Assembly (NCBI RefSeq): GCF_963974515.1
Contig: NZ_CAXBDD010000003.1
Coordinates: 77,659-141,658 of the forward strand
DNA: 64,000 bases
Direction: 5' to 3'
Origin: Sunxiuqinia sp963974515
GTDB taxonomy: Bacteria > Bacteroidota > Bacteroidia > Bacteroidales > Prolixibacteraceae
The notes under the pieces were generated by a model that saw only the letters and a program-made list of their open reading frames with translations, searched no databases and was not told the DNA's origin. Shown here one piece after another: positions 34,513 to 44,250 of the stretch; position 1 is the stretch's first letter; each line of letters begins with the position of its first letter. A program made the position numbers and the translations under genes.

Positions 34513-35505
34513 TCACATTCCCAAAATGTCTTCAGCAAAATCAATACAGGCCTGTTCAACTTCGGTTTGGGCTTTTGAGAACATTCCGCAGCCAATCACA
34601 TGGGTTCCGGCATCAAACGCCTGTTTTCGTTTGAGCGATCCCGAAGTTCCCAGCTGATCGTACATTTTCAGCATGGCATCAACCCGAACAACATCATCCT
34701 GATGCTCTTCATCCTCATAATAATAAGCCAGAAACACCGGTTCTTTAACCTTTCTAAATACGCCTTTTTGCATGGTGCATTCAACCAGTTGTTGCAGGTA
34801 AACCGTGGCTTCCATGCGGTAGAAGCAGTTCCAGTACAGGCATTCTTCAGCGCCTAAATCGTCGTTTGTATACCGATAGATTCCGCCGACCGATTGACGC
34901 CCGATTTGCAAGCCCCAGGGTTTGGACAGTAAAAAAGCTGCCGGATTATTGATCCGAATATTGGGAGACAGTAAAATCAGGCCTTCTACTAGTTCAGGAA
35001 AATCGGCCGCCAACTTCAAAGAAAGTGTGCCGCCGGTTGACGTACCCATCATAATCACCTTCTTGCCCAGCAGATTTGCGATCTGCAATGCCTCTTTCGC
35101 TGATTCGTACAAACGATCGGGTGTCATGTCCAGCAATGGATCCGTCACATCAAGGCCATGCGAAGCCAGCCTTGGGATGTAGGCGTTGGCCTGAAAATAC
35201 CGGGCAAAGTTCAGATGGGTTGGATTTCCTTCGAAACCAGAAGCTGAAAAGCCATGTAGATAAAGCAGGCAGTAGCTTGTTTGGCCCTTTAACAGATCAT
35301 CGTGCCAAATTACTTTCGATTCATTGTCTGACTTTACTGGCAAATTGGCTTCTTTCTCCTGGATGAAATTCTCCAACTCATCCAAGGATAGATTCAACTC
35401 TTCCAGCTCAGGATTGAATACCGGCTCATCTGGTTTGGGACCAACTGTATAAATAAAGGCTGTAAATAGCACGAGAACGATCAATGCACGTAAAATTTTA
35501 TTCAT
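34513..35505 (-). CDS. membrane-anchored or exported alpha/beta hydrolase
   Basis: 330 residues. N-terminal hydrophobic helix (about 5-21) followed by an acidic linker. LLYLHGFSASG is the oxyanion-loop element, the nucleophile elbow is GTSTGG (Ser near 156), and GTHVIG near the end supplies the His. Resembles esterase/lysophospholipase-like proteins; the substrate is unknown. Stands alone, convergent with rimO. Confidence 0.82.
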   Translation of the reverse strand: MNKILRALIVLVLFTAFIYTVGPKPDEPVFNPELEELNLSLDELENFIQEKEANLPVKSDNESKVIWHDDLLKGQTSYCLLYLHGFSASGFEGNPTHLNFARYFQANAYIPRLASHGLDVTDPLLDMTPDRLYESAKEALQIANLLGKKVIMMGTSTGGTLSLKLAADFPELVEGLILLSPNIRINNPAAFLLSKPWGLQIGRQSVGGIYRYTNDDLGAEECLYWNCFYRMEATVYLQQLVECTMQKGVFRKVKEPVFLAYYYEDEEHQDDVVRVDAMLKMYDQLGTSGSLKRKQAFDAGTHVIGCGMFSKAQTEVEQACIDFAEDILGM

Positions 35506-35780
35506 TTCGATACGTTTGAAAGGTCACCAAGATAGCAAAAAATGTGTTTAACTACATGGTGAAACTCAGCTGTGATTAATTGAACAGTGGTTGGCTTTGT
35601 AACCAAGCTGCTTTCGAAAATCTATTTGCTTTTCAGTCTTGGTTCATTCAGGCTTAAAAAACCGACATTGCCGGGTTGAAACTTAAAACCCCTATAAACA
35701 TTAAAAACAAATGGATTGTTAATGTACCAAAGCAATTAAAACTATTTTTACAGAACCGTAAACAACCATAAAATCAACAT

Positions 35781-38513
35781 ATGGATAAATTTTCACAAGT
35801 AGGTAATCAAGAGATTGCTGCTGTTGAAGAACTCTACCAGGATTTTTTAAATGACCCTGATAGCGTTGAAGAAAGCTGGAAAAACTTTTTTAAAGGTTTT
35901 GAACTGGCGAGGGCAAATTATACTTCCAGAAAGATCCAATGGAATGAGCCCATTGATAAGGAATTTGCTATACTAAACCTGATTCATGGCTATCGTCAGC
36001 GAGGCCATTTGTTCACAAAAACAAATCCCGTTCGTTCACGAAGAACCTACACACCGACTTTATCTATCGAGAATTTCGGACTGGAAGAAAGCGATCTGGA
36101 TAAGATTTTTCAGGCTGGTACAAATATTGGCATTGGTCCGGCGAAGCTTAAAGACATTATTGCCCACCTCGAAGCTACTTATTGTAACTCTATCGGGGTT
36201 GAATATGTGTTTGTGCGTGATCCAAAAGTGTTGACCTGGCTTCAGGAAAAGATGGAAGGATCGAAAAATTCGCAGGAGTTTACGGATGAAATGAAACGGC
36301 ATATTTTCTACCATCTAAAATTAGCAGTTGGGTTTGAAAGTTTTATTCATAAAAAATTTGTGGGGCAGAAGCGCTTCTCGCTGGAAGGTGCAGAGTCGTT
36401 GATTCCAGCCTTGGATGCTGTGATTGAACAGGGAGCTGATCTGGGGATCCGTGAATTTATCATCGGCATGGCGCACCGCGGGAGGTTAAACATTCTGGCC
36501 AACATCATGAATAAGCCTTACGAATATATTTTTAAGGAATTTTATGGTACGGAATACGAAGAAGATATTGCCTTGGGCGATGTGAAGTACCACCTTGGAT
36601 TTGAAAATGAGGTGACTTCTGATCATGGTGAGAAGATAAAGCTAAGCTTAATGCCTAATCCTTCGCACTTGGAAGCGGTTGCTCCCCTGGTTGAAGGAAT
36701 GTCGCGCTCACGCATTGATTCGCTTTACGATGGAGACTACGATAAATTGGCCCCCATTATCATTCACGGTGACGCCGCTATTGCTGCACAAGGTGTTGTT
36801 TATGAGGTTATTCAAATGTCGCAACTGAATGGCTACAGAACTGGCGGTACCATTCACCTGGTGATTAATAACCAAGTGGGTTTTACCACCAACTATCTCG
36901 ATGCCCGGTCCAGTACTTATTGTACCGATGTGGCTAAGGTAACCCGTTCTCCGGTGTTTCACGTAAATGGCGATGATGTTGAATCGCTCATATACACCAT
37001 CAAGCTGGCCATGGAGTTCAGGCAAAAATTCAATAGCGATGTTTTCATTGATATTTTGTGCTATCGAAAATATGGACATAATGAGGGAGACGAGCCCCGT
37101 TTTACACAGCCTCAATTATATAAGGCCATTGCAGACCACAAAAATCCACGCGATATTTATGCCGAAAAACTAATTCGGCAAGGGATTATGACCTCCGAAG
37201 AAATTAAAGAGGAGATTAAAGCCTTCGATGAGTTGATGAACTCAAAATATAAAGATTCGGAAGAGATTGACAAATTGAAGATCAAACAGTTTTTGGTGAA
37301 CGAGTACGAATCGTTTGAAAAGCCACACAAAATTGATTTTTCGGAGGTTATCAAGACTGGGGTTAAACGGACCAGGTTGGTTGAATTGGCGGAGAAGATC
37401 AATTCAGTTCCCAAGGGAATGAAGTTTTTCAATAAAATCAACCGAATCTTATCCGATCGTCGACAAATGATTCTCGACGATCGGCTGGACTGGGGAATGG
37501 CGGAACTCTTGGCTTATGGGACCCTGGTTGACGAAGGGCACCCCGTACGCATCAGCGGGCAGGACAGCGAGCGGGGAACCTTCGCACATCGACATGCGGC
37601 TTTTGTTGCCGAAGACGCTGGGGAAAAATATTTCCCTTTAAAAAACATTTCACCAAACCAGGGATCTTTTCATATCTACAATTCGCTGCTTTCGGAGTAT
37701 GGAGTCATGGGGTTTGAATACGGATATGCTATGGCACAACCCAATGCTTTAACCATTTGGGAAGCCCAATTTGGCGATTTTGTAAATGTCGCCCAGGTCA
37801 TTATTGACCAATACATTACATCGGCCAACGAAAAATGGGGCTTGATGAACAACCTGGTGCTTTACTTGCCGCATGGGTACGAAGGTCAGGGTCCGGAGCA
37901 TTCCAGTGCCCGTATTGAGCGTTTTCTGGCCCAGGCTGCAAGCAATAACATGCAGATTATTGAGCCAACAACGCCTGATAATTTGTTCCATATGCTCAGG
38001 CGGCACATGAAAATGAAAACACGGGTTCCATTAATTGTGTTTACACCCAAAAGTTTACTGAGGCACCCCATGGTTACCTGCACGCTGGAGGAGCTGGCTA
38101 CCGGACATTTTCAGGAACTTATTGATGATAAACAAGTAGAACCGGATGAGGTGAAGCAGCTGGTAATTACCTCAGGCAGATTGTATTACGACTTGGTGAA
38201 AAAACGGGCAGACACAGCTGATAATACCACTGCAATTGTGAGATTGGAGCAGGTCTATCCACTGCCTGTTGAGCAGATTAATGCAACTATGAAAAAGTAT
38301 AATAAAGCCGAACGTATTGTCTGGGCACAGGACGAACCGGCAAATATGGGGGCATGGCCCTTTATTTATCGCAGCTTGAAAGAAATACCTTTTGAAGTCG
38401 TTGCACGCTCCGAAAGTGCCAGCCCGGCCGGAGGTTTAATGAAACAACATACATTGAGATTAAATAAGATCCTCGATCAAATATTTGATGCAGAAGTTTT
38501 AGCAAAAGCATAA
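35781..38513 (+). CDS. sucA: 2-oxoglutarate dehydrogenase E1 component
   Basis: 910 residues, thiamine-diphosphate-dependent decarboxylase of the TCA cycle. MDKFSQVGNQEIAAVEELYQDFLNDPDSVEESWKNFF is the E1 N-terminal motif binding E2. Also IGMAHRGRLNIL, FHVNGDDVES with the ThDP-binding GD, and the transketolase-like pyrimidine half with SGQDSERGTFAHRHA and LPHGYEGQGPEHSSARIERFLAQ. Followed by sucB after 10 nt, so co-transcribed. Confidence 0.96.
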   Translation: MDKFSQVGNQEIAAVEELYQDFLNDPDSVEESWKNFFKGFELARANYTSRKIQWNEPIDKEFAILNLIHGYRQRGHLFTKTNPVRSRRTYTPTLSIENFGLEESDLDKIFQAGTNIGIGPAKLKDIIAHLEATYCNSIGVEYVFVRDPKVLTWLQEKMEGSKNSQEFTDEMKRHIFYHLKLAVGFESFIHKKFVGQKRFSLEGAESLIPALDAVIEQGADLGIREFIIGMAHRGRLNILANIMNKPYEYIFKEFYGTEYEEDIALGDVKYHLGFENEVTSDHGEKIKLSLMPNPSHLEAVAPLVEGMSRSRIDSLYDGDYDKLAPIIIHGDAAIAAQGVVYEVIQMSQLNGYRTGGTIHLVINNQVGFTTNYLDARSSTYCTDVAKVTRSPVFHVNGDDVESLIYTIKLAMEFRQKFNSDVFIDILCYRKYGHNEGDEPRFTQPQLYKAIADHKNPRDIYAEKLIRQGIMTSEEIKEEIKAFDELMNSKYKDSEEIDKLKIKQFLVNEYESFEKPHKIDFSEVIKTGVKRTRLVELAEKINSVPKGMKFFNKINRILSDRRQMILDDRLDWGMAELLAYGTLVDEGHPVRISGQDSERGTFAHRHAAFVAEDAGEKYFPLKNISPNQGSFHIYNSLLSEYGVMGFEYGYAMAQPNALTIWEAQFGDFVNVAQVIIDQYITSANEKWGLMNNLVLYLPHGYEGQGPEHSSARIERFLAQAASNNMQIIEPTTPDNLFHMLRRHMKMKTRVPLIVFTPKSLLRHPMVTCTLEELATGHFQELIDDKQVEPDEVKQLVITSGRLYYDLVKKRADTADNTTAIVRLEQVYPLPVEQINATMKKYNKAERIVWAQDEPANMGAWPFIYRSLKEIPFEVVARSESASPAGGLMKQHTLRLNKILDQIFDAEVLAKA

Positions 38514-38523
38514 GGAAAGAACT

Positions 38524-39807
38524 ATGATCATTGAAATAAAAGTACCAACACCAGGAGAATCGATAACAGAAGTTGAACTAGGAAAATGGTTAGTGGAGGA
38601 TGGCGATGTTGTTGATAAAGATGATGAAATAGCCGAGATCGAATCGGATAAAGCTACCTTGACCCTTGTGGCTGAGGAAGCTGGAAAAGTTAGCTTTAAG
38701 GCTCAGGAAGGCGACACCCTTGATGTTGGCGCCGTGGCATGTACCATCGACACATCGGTTCAACCTGAAGAGAAAACAGAAGCGGTAAAAGAGAAACCGA
38801 AAGAAGAAACGCAGGAGAAGGAACAAGTTGATGAAGAACCTGCGAAGAGCCCAAAACAAGAAGAGTCAAGGAAGGAAAAATCAAAAGACGAATCGGTTGC
38901 AAAAGAAGATCAGACTCATGTGAAAACTACTTCAGTGGCCAAAAAAATGATGGAAGAGAATAACTTGTCGGTTGATGATATTCTCCAGGGACTGAAGCGT
39001 ATCTCTAAAAAAGAAGTCGAAGTAGTAATGAACTTGCCGGAGGAAACGGCTGCTCCTTCTCGCAAAAAATCATTTTCGCGAGAGGAAGATCGGGAAAAAA
39101 TGAGTTCACTGCGGCGCAAATTGAGTCATCGGCTTGTCTCAGTAAAGAATGAAACAGCGATGTTGACCACTTTCAACGAAATTGATATGAGCCGGGTGAT
39201 GGAGTTGCGCAAAAAGCACCAAAGCCGGTTCATTGAAAAACATGATTTCAAATTGGGCTTCATGGGATTTTTCACCAAAGCAGCGGCTGTGGCCATGAAT
39301 TTTTATCCGGCAATCAATTCCATGCTTGATGGAGAAGAAATTGTCAGTCCCAAATATGTTGATGTGGGCATTGCTGTTCAAACCCCCAAGGGTTTAATGG
39401 TTCCAATTATTCGCAACACCGAAAGTAAATCAGTTGTGGAAATTGAGAAAGACCTGAAAGATTTGGCTGAAAAAGCGCGGAATAAGAAAATATCAGTGGA
39501 AGAACTGACGGGTGGCACCTTTACCATTACCAATGGCGGAACATTTGGCTCCTTGCTGTCAACACCGATTATTAATCCACCGCAGTCTGCTATTTTAGGT
39601 ATGCATAACATTCTGGACCGTCCGGTAGCTGTCAACGGTAAAGTTGAGATCCGCCCCATGATGTACGTCGCCCTGTCTTACGATCACCGGATCATCGACG
39701 GGAAGGACTCAGTTGGCTTTTTGGTGAAAGTGAAAGAATTGATTGAGAACCCGGAGCGACTCTTGAATAATGGTGCAAACCCGGAAGACTTGTTACTGGA
39801 TTTGTAG
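38524..39807 (+). CDS. sucB: dihydrolipoyl succinyltransferase (E2 of 2-oxoglutarate dehydrogenase)
   Basis: 427 residues. Lipoyl domain (1-78) with the lipoylated Lys in EIESDKATLTL, a long Lys/Glu-rich linker (about 82-130), an E3-binding segment (TSVAKKMMEENNLSVDDI) and the catalytic domain (about 195-427) with SYDHRIIDGKDSVGFL, where the His is the catalytic residue. Second gene of the sucAB operon. No E3 gene is visible here. Confidence 0.95.
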   Translation: MIIEIKVPTPGESITEVELGKWLVEDGDVVDKDDEIAEIESDKATLTLVAEEAGKVSFKAQEGDTLDVGAVACTIDTSVQPEEKTEAVKEKPKEETQEKEQVDEEPAKSPKQEESRKEKSKDESVAKEDQTHVKTTSVAKKMMEENNLSVDDILQGLKRISKKEVEVVMNLPEETAAPSRKKSFSREEDREKMSSLRRKLSHRLVSVKNETAMLTTFNEIDMSRVMELRKKHQSRFIEKHDFKLGFMGFFTKAAAVAMNFYPAINSMLDGEEIVSPKYVDVGIAVQTPKGLMVPIIRNTESKSVVEIEKDLKDLAEKARNKKISVEELTGGTFTITNGGTFGSLLSTPIINPPQSAILGMHNILDRPVAVNGKVEIRPMMYVALSYDHRIIDGKDSVGFLVKVKELIENPERLLNNGANPEDLLLDL

Positions 39808-39833
39808 AAATTGCTGAAGAGATCAAATCAGAG

Positions 39834-39864
39834 AGGCTATTTTGGGTACCAAAATAGCCTTTTC
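39834..39864 (+). terminator. terminator of sucAB
   Basis: AGGCTATTTTGG (39834-39845), 3-nt loop, CCAAAATAGCCT (39849-39860), perfect 12-bp stem, then TTTT. It lies 26 nt after the sucB stop. Confidence 0.9.
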
Positions 39865-39942
39865 AATGTTAAAGAGCGGTGAACCAAATTCGATTTTTAG
39901 TTTCATTTTGAGTAAATTCGACGCGTTTTAAAAATTCACAGA

Positions 39943-40896
39943 ATGAAAATTGTTGTTTTAGATGGCTATACCCTAAATCCCGGAGACCTCAGCTGGGATG
40001 CTTTGAAAGCAATCGCGTCCTGCGATATATATGACAATACCCCAGATAATCTGCGACTAAAACGGATTGGAGATGCTGAAGTTGTGTTCAGCAATAAAGT
40101 GGTGCTTGATGAGGAAATCTTCAAAGCTTGTCCTTCCATAAAATACATTGGTGTTTTGGCTACCGGCTACAATGTCATTGATTTAGATGCCGCAGCTGAA
40201 GCGGGTATTGTGGTCACAAACATTCCGGCGTACAGCACCGATTCTGTTGCACAAATGGTCTTTGCCCATCTTTTGCACATCGTTAACCAGGTGCATCTTC
40301 ATGCCGAAGCGGTAAGCAAGGGAGACTGGGTCAAATCAAAAAACTTCTCGTTTAGTGTGTCGCCTCAAATCGAGTTGAGCGGAAAAACACTGGGCATCAT
40401 CGGTTTCGGACAAATAGGAAGGAAAGTGGCCGAAATAGGACAGGCCATGGGTATGAAAATCGTGTTTCAGAACCGATCTGTAAAAACAGATGTCCCTGCT
40501 GAATTTTTGCAATGTGATCTTGATGCGCTGCTGCGAAAGTCGGATGTGGTGAGTTTAAACTGCCCGCTAACGGATTCGAATGTCGGTTTTGTCAATAAAA
40601 ACAAGCTGGACTTGATGAAACCAAACGCCATTATAATCAATACCGGCCGGGGGCCGCTAATCAATGAACAGGATTTGGCTGATGCGCTCAACAACGGGCG
40701 AATCGCTGCTGCGGGACTTGACGTACTTTCCACCGAACCGCCAGCGGCTGATAATCCGCTGCTACGCGCAACAAATTGTTACATTACGCCACACATAGCG
40801 TGGGCCACAAAAGAATCACGTCAACGTCTAATGGACATTGCGATCGAGAACCTAAAAGCTTTTCTGAATAGAAAAAAGCTCAACGTGATCAACTAA
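39943..40896 (+). CDS. D-2-hydroxyacid dehydrogenase
   Basis: 317 residues, NAD-dependent. Rossmann motif GKTLGIIGFGQIGRKVAEIG (about 146-165); catalytic Arg in NTGRGPLINEQDL, Glu in DVLSTEPPAADNPLL and His in TPHIAWATKESR. Sequence style is that of glycerate/hydroxypyruvate dehydrogenases; the substrate is not certain. Single gene, flanked by terminators or intergenic sequence. Confidence 0.88.
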   Translation: MKIVVLDGYTLNPGDLSWDALKAIASCDIYDNTPDNLRLKRIGDAEVVFSNKVVLDEEIFKACPSIKYIGVLATGYNVIDLDAAAEAGIVVTNIPAYSTDSVAQMVFAHLLHIVNQVHLHAEAVSKGDWVKSKNFSFSVSPQIELSGKTLGIIGFGQIGRKVAEIGQAMGMKIVFQNRSVKTDVPAEFLQCDLDALLRKSDVVSLNCPLTDSNVGFVNKNKLDLMKPNAIIINTGRGPLINEQDLADALNNGRIAAAGLDVLSTEPPAADNPLLRATNCYITPHIAWATKESRQRLMDIAIENLKAFLNRKKLNVIN

Positions 40897-40928
40897 AATT
40901 GCTTGATTTGGAAGATGTCTGCTGCTGG

Positions 40929-41117
40929 TTATTCGTCTAGGTCGTCGTCTGAATTAAAGTCATTAAAATCAATTTCATCATCAAATTCATCATAAATAGA
41001 CAGGCGGCGTTTTGAGCCTCGCTCTTTCTTTACACTTTTTGGTGATTTGCTCCTGGAATCAAGGTCTTCAAAATCGGCATGATTTTGTTTCTTTGCGGAG
41101 CTGCTTTTCGATTTCAT
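40929..41117 (-). CDS. small charged, disordered protein
   Basis: 62 residues, first basic/Ser-rich (KSKSSSAKKQNHADFEDL) then strongly acidic (YDEFDDEIDFNDFNSDDDLDE). No hydrophobic core; probably unstructured. Such short proteins are frequent in Bacteroidota; a role is unknown. It converges on the dehydrogenase gene from 32 nt away. Confidence 0.5.
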   Translation of the reverse strand: MKSKSSSAKKQNHADFEDLDSRSKSPKSVKKERGSKRRLSIYDEFDDEIDFNDFNSDDDLDE

Positions 41118-41376
41118 TTTAATTTTACGGATCTAATAATTAATAACTTACTTCTATATCAATACCTTTCAGCATTGCCTTGGTAAACTAGAAAAAAATA
41201 TTTCTATTTTCCAAATGCCTTAGGTTGTTTTTTATTACCCAACACGGATTAATTTAAAATTGTTGTGTATTCTGGTTCTTTTTTTCGCTTGATGTTGATA
41301 TTAACAACAATTCTTCCCAACAAGATTAAGCGAGTGCTTGTTACATCAACAAGAGAAACAGTTAAAGACAATAATT

Positions 41377-41961
41377 ATGAGTTTTACTTTGAAAATTGGA
41401 GCACGTGCAATTGATTTCAACCTTCCTGCAACTGACGGAAAAAATTATACCCTGGCGGATTTTGATTCTGCTAAATTCTTGGTCGTTTTTTTTACCTGCA
41501 ACCATTGCCCATATGTCGTTGGAAGTGATGAGCTAACAAGAACAACAGCAGAGAAATTTAAAGATCAGGGAGTTCAATTCATCGGAATCAACTCAAACAG
41601 CGAAAACACGTATCAGGAAGACGACTTCGGCCATATGGTCGAACGAATGAAAACACATCAGTTTCCCTGGGTCTATTTGCGAGACGAAAGCCAGGAAGTT
41701 GCGCAAAAGTATGGCGCGCTAAGAACTCCACATTTCTATGTTTTTGATGCCGGACGGCGTTTGGTTTATACCGGTAGGGGAGTGGATTCCCCCAAAGACG
41801 CCTCCAAGGTGAAGATCAATGATTTAGAGCGCACGTTGCAAGAACTCACGTCCGGTAAAATGATTTCAGTACCAGTGACAAATCCGATTGGTTGTAATGT
41901 GAAGTGGGATGGAAAAGACAAGCATTGGATGCCTCCCGAAGCGTGTGACTTGGTGCTTTAG
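41377..41961 (+). CDS. thioredoxin-fold (AhpC/TSA-like) protein
   Basis: 194 residues from the ATG at 41377 (extension to 41338 is less likely, since KIGARAIDFNLPATDG is the conserved start). FFTCNHCPYVVGSDELT holds a CxxC pair in the active-site loop, and LRTPHFYVFDAGRRLVYTGRGVD the cis-Pro region. This peroxiredoxin-like group is widespread; the redox partner is unknown. Confidence 0.82.
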   Translation: MSFTLKIGARAIDFNLPATDGKNYTLADFDSAKFLVVFFTCNHCPYVVGSDELTRTTAEKFKDQGVQFIGINSNSENTYQEDDFGHMVERMKTHQFPWVYLRDESQEVAQKYGALRTPHFYVFDAGRRLVYTGRGVDSPKDASKVKINDLERTLQELTSGKMISVPVTNPIGCNVKWDGKDKHWMPPEACDLVL

Positions 41962-42103
41962 TCCAAACAAGGAGCATTTTTATATAGAAAATCGCTGCCG
42001 TACTTTCGTAATCATGTTGTACTTTTGAATAGAAAAAGAGAACAGTTAGAAGCAATTATTAACATCATGTGCCGTTATTAATTTTGAACCAATATCTTAT
42101 ATC

Positions 42104-42685
42104 ATGAAAACGATTGTAATCATTTTATTATTCGCGTCATTTTGCCTGCCTGCAGCAGCACAATCTCCAATAAACCTTGGTTTAAAAGGTGGGATTAATA
42201 GTACGAAATTAACTTCCGATCTGAGTAAATATGATGAGGAGAGTATCAACAAGTTTCACGCGGGCGCTTTTGTGAGGGTAAATCTTGGAAATATCTATGT
42301 TCAGCCCGAAGCGTATTTTAATACCAAGGGTGGCGAATTAAATGAATCCGGTGGTATCGTCAATTCATTTGATCTGAAAACGGTTGATGTGCCGGTCTTA
42401 TTGGGCGTCAATATCATTAAAAAGGGTCCCCTGGCTCTGCGTGCCAATGCAGGTCCTGTCTTTTCCTTTGTCACCGACAAAGAATTTAATGGGGATGAGA
42501 CTGCATTTAACAGGGATTATATCGAAGACAATTTTTTTGGCTGGCAATATGGCGTTGGTGCCGACTTTATGATGTTTACCCTGGATGTTCGCATGGAAAA
42601 CAACTCGGGTGAATTGTACAAAGGACCAGACTTCGAAAGTAAAAGTAAAAGTTTTGTGATCAGTCTAGGTTTTAAATTACTCTAA
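42104..42685 (+). CDS. outer membrane beta-barrel protein (PorT-like)
   Basis: 193 residues. Signal peptide (1-19, ending AAAQ). The mature part alternates in barrel strands: INLGLKGGINSTKL, AGAFVRVNLGNIYVQPEAYFNTKGGEL, DVPVLLGVNI, ALRANAGPVFSFVTD, WQYGVGADFMMFTLDVRMENN, and the end FVISLGFKLL with the C-terminal hydrophobic residue typical of outer-membrane barrels. Role unknown. Confidence 0.8.
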   Translation: MKTIVIILLFASFCLPAAAQSPINLGLKGGINSTKLTSDLSKYDEESINKFHAGAFVRVNLGNIYVQPEAYFNTKGGELNESGGIVNSFDLKTVDVPVLLGVNIIKKGPLALRANAGPVFSFVTDKEFNGDETAFNRDYIEDNFFGWQYGVGADFMMFTLDVRMENNSGELYKGPDFESKSKSFVISLGFKLL

Positions 42686-42708
42686 GGTCACACATCGGAC
42701 TTATTTCT

Positions 42709-42737
42709 TTTGATCTGACAAATCTTTTCTATTTTTG
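42709..42737 (+). promoter_or_regulatory. promoter for the next secreted protein gene
   Basis: TTTG (42709-42712), 17 nt, TATTTTTG (42730-42737), 18 nt before the ATG. Spacing is short by two, but the boxes are good. Confidence 0.45.
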
Positions 42738-42754
42738 GTCAAGATCTTTTACCA

Positions 42755-43276
42755 ATGAAATCAATTATTTTTTCGATTATTTTTTTCCTTTCAGGATTTA
42801 CGGTATTTGCCCAAGCCGATTCGGCAAAAACAAGTGCGGTAAATCCTGAATTTGATTATGTCTACCGGGAATTGTTCAACTTCCTACCCAATTCCACCTT
42901 TGGCGAGTTGTCCATCGAGCAGCCAGATTTGGCATCGTTCGATTTTAACCGGCGACCCGATCTTGTGATTGATTTCAATTCGTTTTCATCCAACAATCGT
43001 TTTACCATCTCCAATCATCATTTGACTTATTTTAATCCATTTGTCCATTCGCTTGGGATCACCAATCAAGCGCACTATCAATTGAACGATAAGCTTATGC
43101 TTGGAGGAAATAGTTTTGTTGCCAATTCAATTTTTAATCCCCTTCCTGCCAATCCATCTCTTCAGGATATGGGTATTCGCGGGGCTTCCATGTTTCTTCA
43201 ATACAAAGTTTCAGATAAGTTTAAAATTGGCGGGAGCTTTAGTATTAGCAATCAAAACCATCCATTTTTCTGGTAA
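42755..43276 (+). CDS. secreted protein of unknown function
   Basis: 173 residues, signal peptide (1-19, ending VFAQ). The rest is rich in Asn, Phe and Ser with strand-like segments (FTISNHHLTYFNPFVHSLG, YQLNDKLMLGGNSFVANSIFNPLP, SMFLQYKVSDKFKIGGSFSIS), suggesting an outer-membrane or beta-rich protein. It ends abruptly in NHPFFW; 25 nt of its 3' end overlap a possible minus-strand gene remnant. I do not recognise a family. Confidence 0.6.
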   Translation: MKSIIFSIIFFLSGFTVFAQADSAKTSAVNPEFDYVYRELFNFLPNSTFGELSIEQPDLASFDFNRRPDLVIDFNSFSSNNRFTISNHHLTYFNPFVHSLGITNQAHYQLNDKLMLGGNSFVANSIFNPLPANPSLQDMGIRGASMFLQYKVSDKFKIGGSFSISNQNHPFFW

Positions 43277-43530
43277 TACTCCAAGGTGAGGTAGAAGATA
43301 TTGAATTGATCCCAGTCATCCGGATCTGGCTTTTTTTTGGTCGGAGTTGCTGTCTCGGTTGGCTGATTTGATTCGGCTCGTCATTGCAATGGTTAGGGCT
43401 GAAACCGGAATTTTCGGTAAAATTCCCAATCGAATAGGTTGCGAACCTTCAATACCTGTTCCATTCTACTTCTGTGTGACTACCGTTTGTCTCAAAACAA
43501 ATTTTCAGAAAAAATATTCATGTTTTTGTT
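43252..43530 (-). pseudogene. possible remnant of a minus-strand gene
   Basis: On the minus strand a stop-free stretch from 43380 down to a TGA at 43252-43254 reads as a protein-like C-terminus (KKKPDPDDWDQF ... YYQKNG). Upstream of an 8-A run (about 43331-43338 of the plus strand Ts), another frame reads RFATYSIGNF ... SQPRQQL; adding one A to the run would join them. An in-frame TGA occurs before that. No family recognised. Could be chance open frames. Confidence 0.3.
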
Positions 43531-43710
43531 GACCGGATGATATCGTTCACCCCCTAGATCTTGTTGTTCGTCGAAAGCCGTCTGATTATGACTTGGGGAG
43601 GTGTAATTTTTCAATTTGTTACTCGTCTATTAAGTAAAAAAGCAGAAAACAAGAGACGCTTTTAAGCGCTCAAAACAGAAACAATTTATTAAACGATTAA
43701 ATCCAAAGTC
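43277..43710. other. 434-nt gap, no intact gene
   Basis: Holds the possible minus-strand remnant above and AT-rich sequence. The 61-codon plus-strand ORF within it has no protein-like features. Confidence 0.5.
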
Positions 43711-44181
43711 ATGAAAAACAAAGTTATTACAGGAATTACCGCATGTGTCCTTTGTCTGGCAACGTTTGCAGTGCAGGCAACAGAAACCGACCGTACATTT
43801 AGTGACTACGACATCGTAGCCGTCAACAATCAAGATTTGTCAGCAAAGGCTGATAAAGCCTGGGTTTTGTCATACGACAACGAAGAGGCTCCAATTGTCA
43901 TCACGCTGCACGAGACTAAAAGGTCAAAAAATTATGTCGTTCGTGCTGAACATTTTGAGGTATCGTATGTGTGCTGCAAAAAGGGATTCGGAGCATCGCT
44001 GGTCAAGGCCGAATACAGCGAGATTCCAGAAGAAATTATCAGCCGCGTGATCAATTCGGAAGAACTAAATCGCCAAAAAATTCTTACTCCCAACCAAGTG
44101 ACCGAAGATCAGGCGCTTGATTTAATTGCTGCGTATTTACCGGATTTAATAAATCCAAGCTATAAACATCTGTTGAATTAG
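43711..44181 (+). CDS. exported protein of unknown function
   Basis: 156 residues. Signal peptide (about 1-22, ending VQA). The mature part contains AWVLSYDNEEAPIVITLHETKRSKNYVVRAEHFEVSYVC, an adjacent cysteine pair C91-C92 (VCCKKGFG), and a helical C-terminus (SEELNRQKILTPNQVTEDQALDLIAAYLPDLIN). I recognise no family. Followed by a good terminator, so it is monocistronic. Confidence 0.65.
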   Translation: MKNKVITGITACVLCLATFAVQATETDRTFSDYDIVAVNNQDLSAKADKAWVLSYDNEEAPIVITLHETKRSKNYVVRAEHFEVSYVCCKKGFGASLVKAEYSEIPEEIISRVINSEELNRQKILTPNQVTEDQALDLIAAYLPDLINPSYKHLLN

Positions 44182-44213
44182 TAATTTTAATAATCAAACA
44201 GAATCAATTCGAG

Positions 44214-44250
44214 AGGCTGCTTCCCCCCAGAAGCAGCTTTCTTTTTGGCC
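44214..44250 (+). terminator. terminator of the exported-protein gene
   Basis: GCTGCTTC (44216-44223) and GAAGCAGC (44230-44237) around a 6-nt loop, followed by TTTCTTTTT. 33 nt after the stop codon. Confidence 0.88.

Noticed and set aside
43347..43532. 61-codon plus-strand ORF.
   Set aside because: No protein-like pattern; the opposite strand reads more like a decayed gene end.
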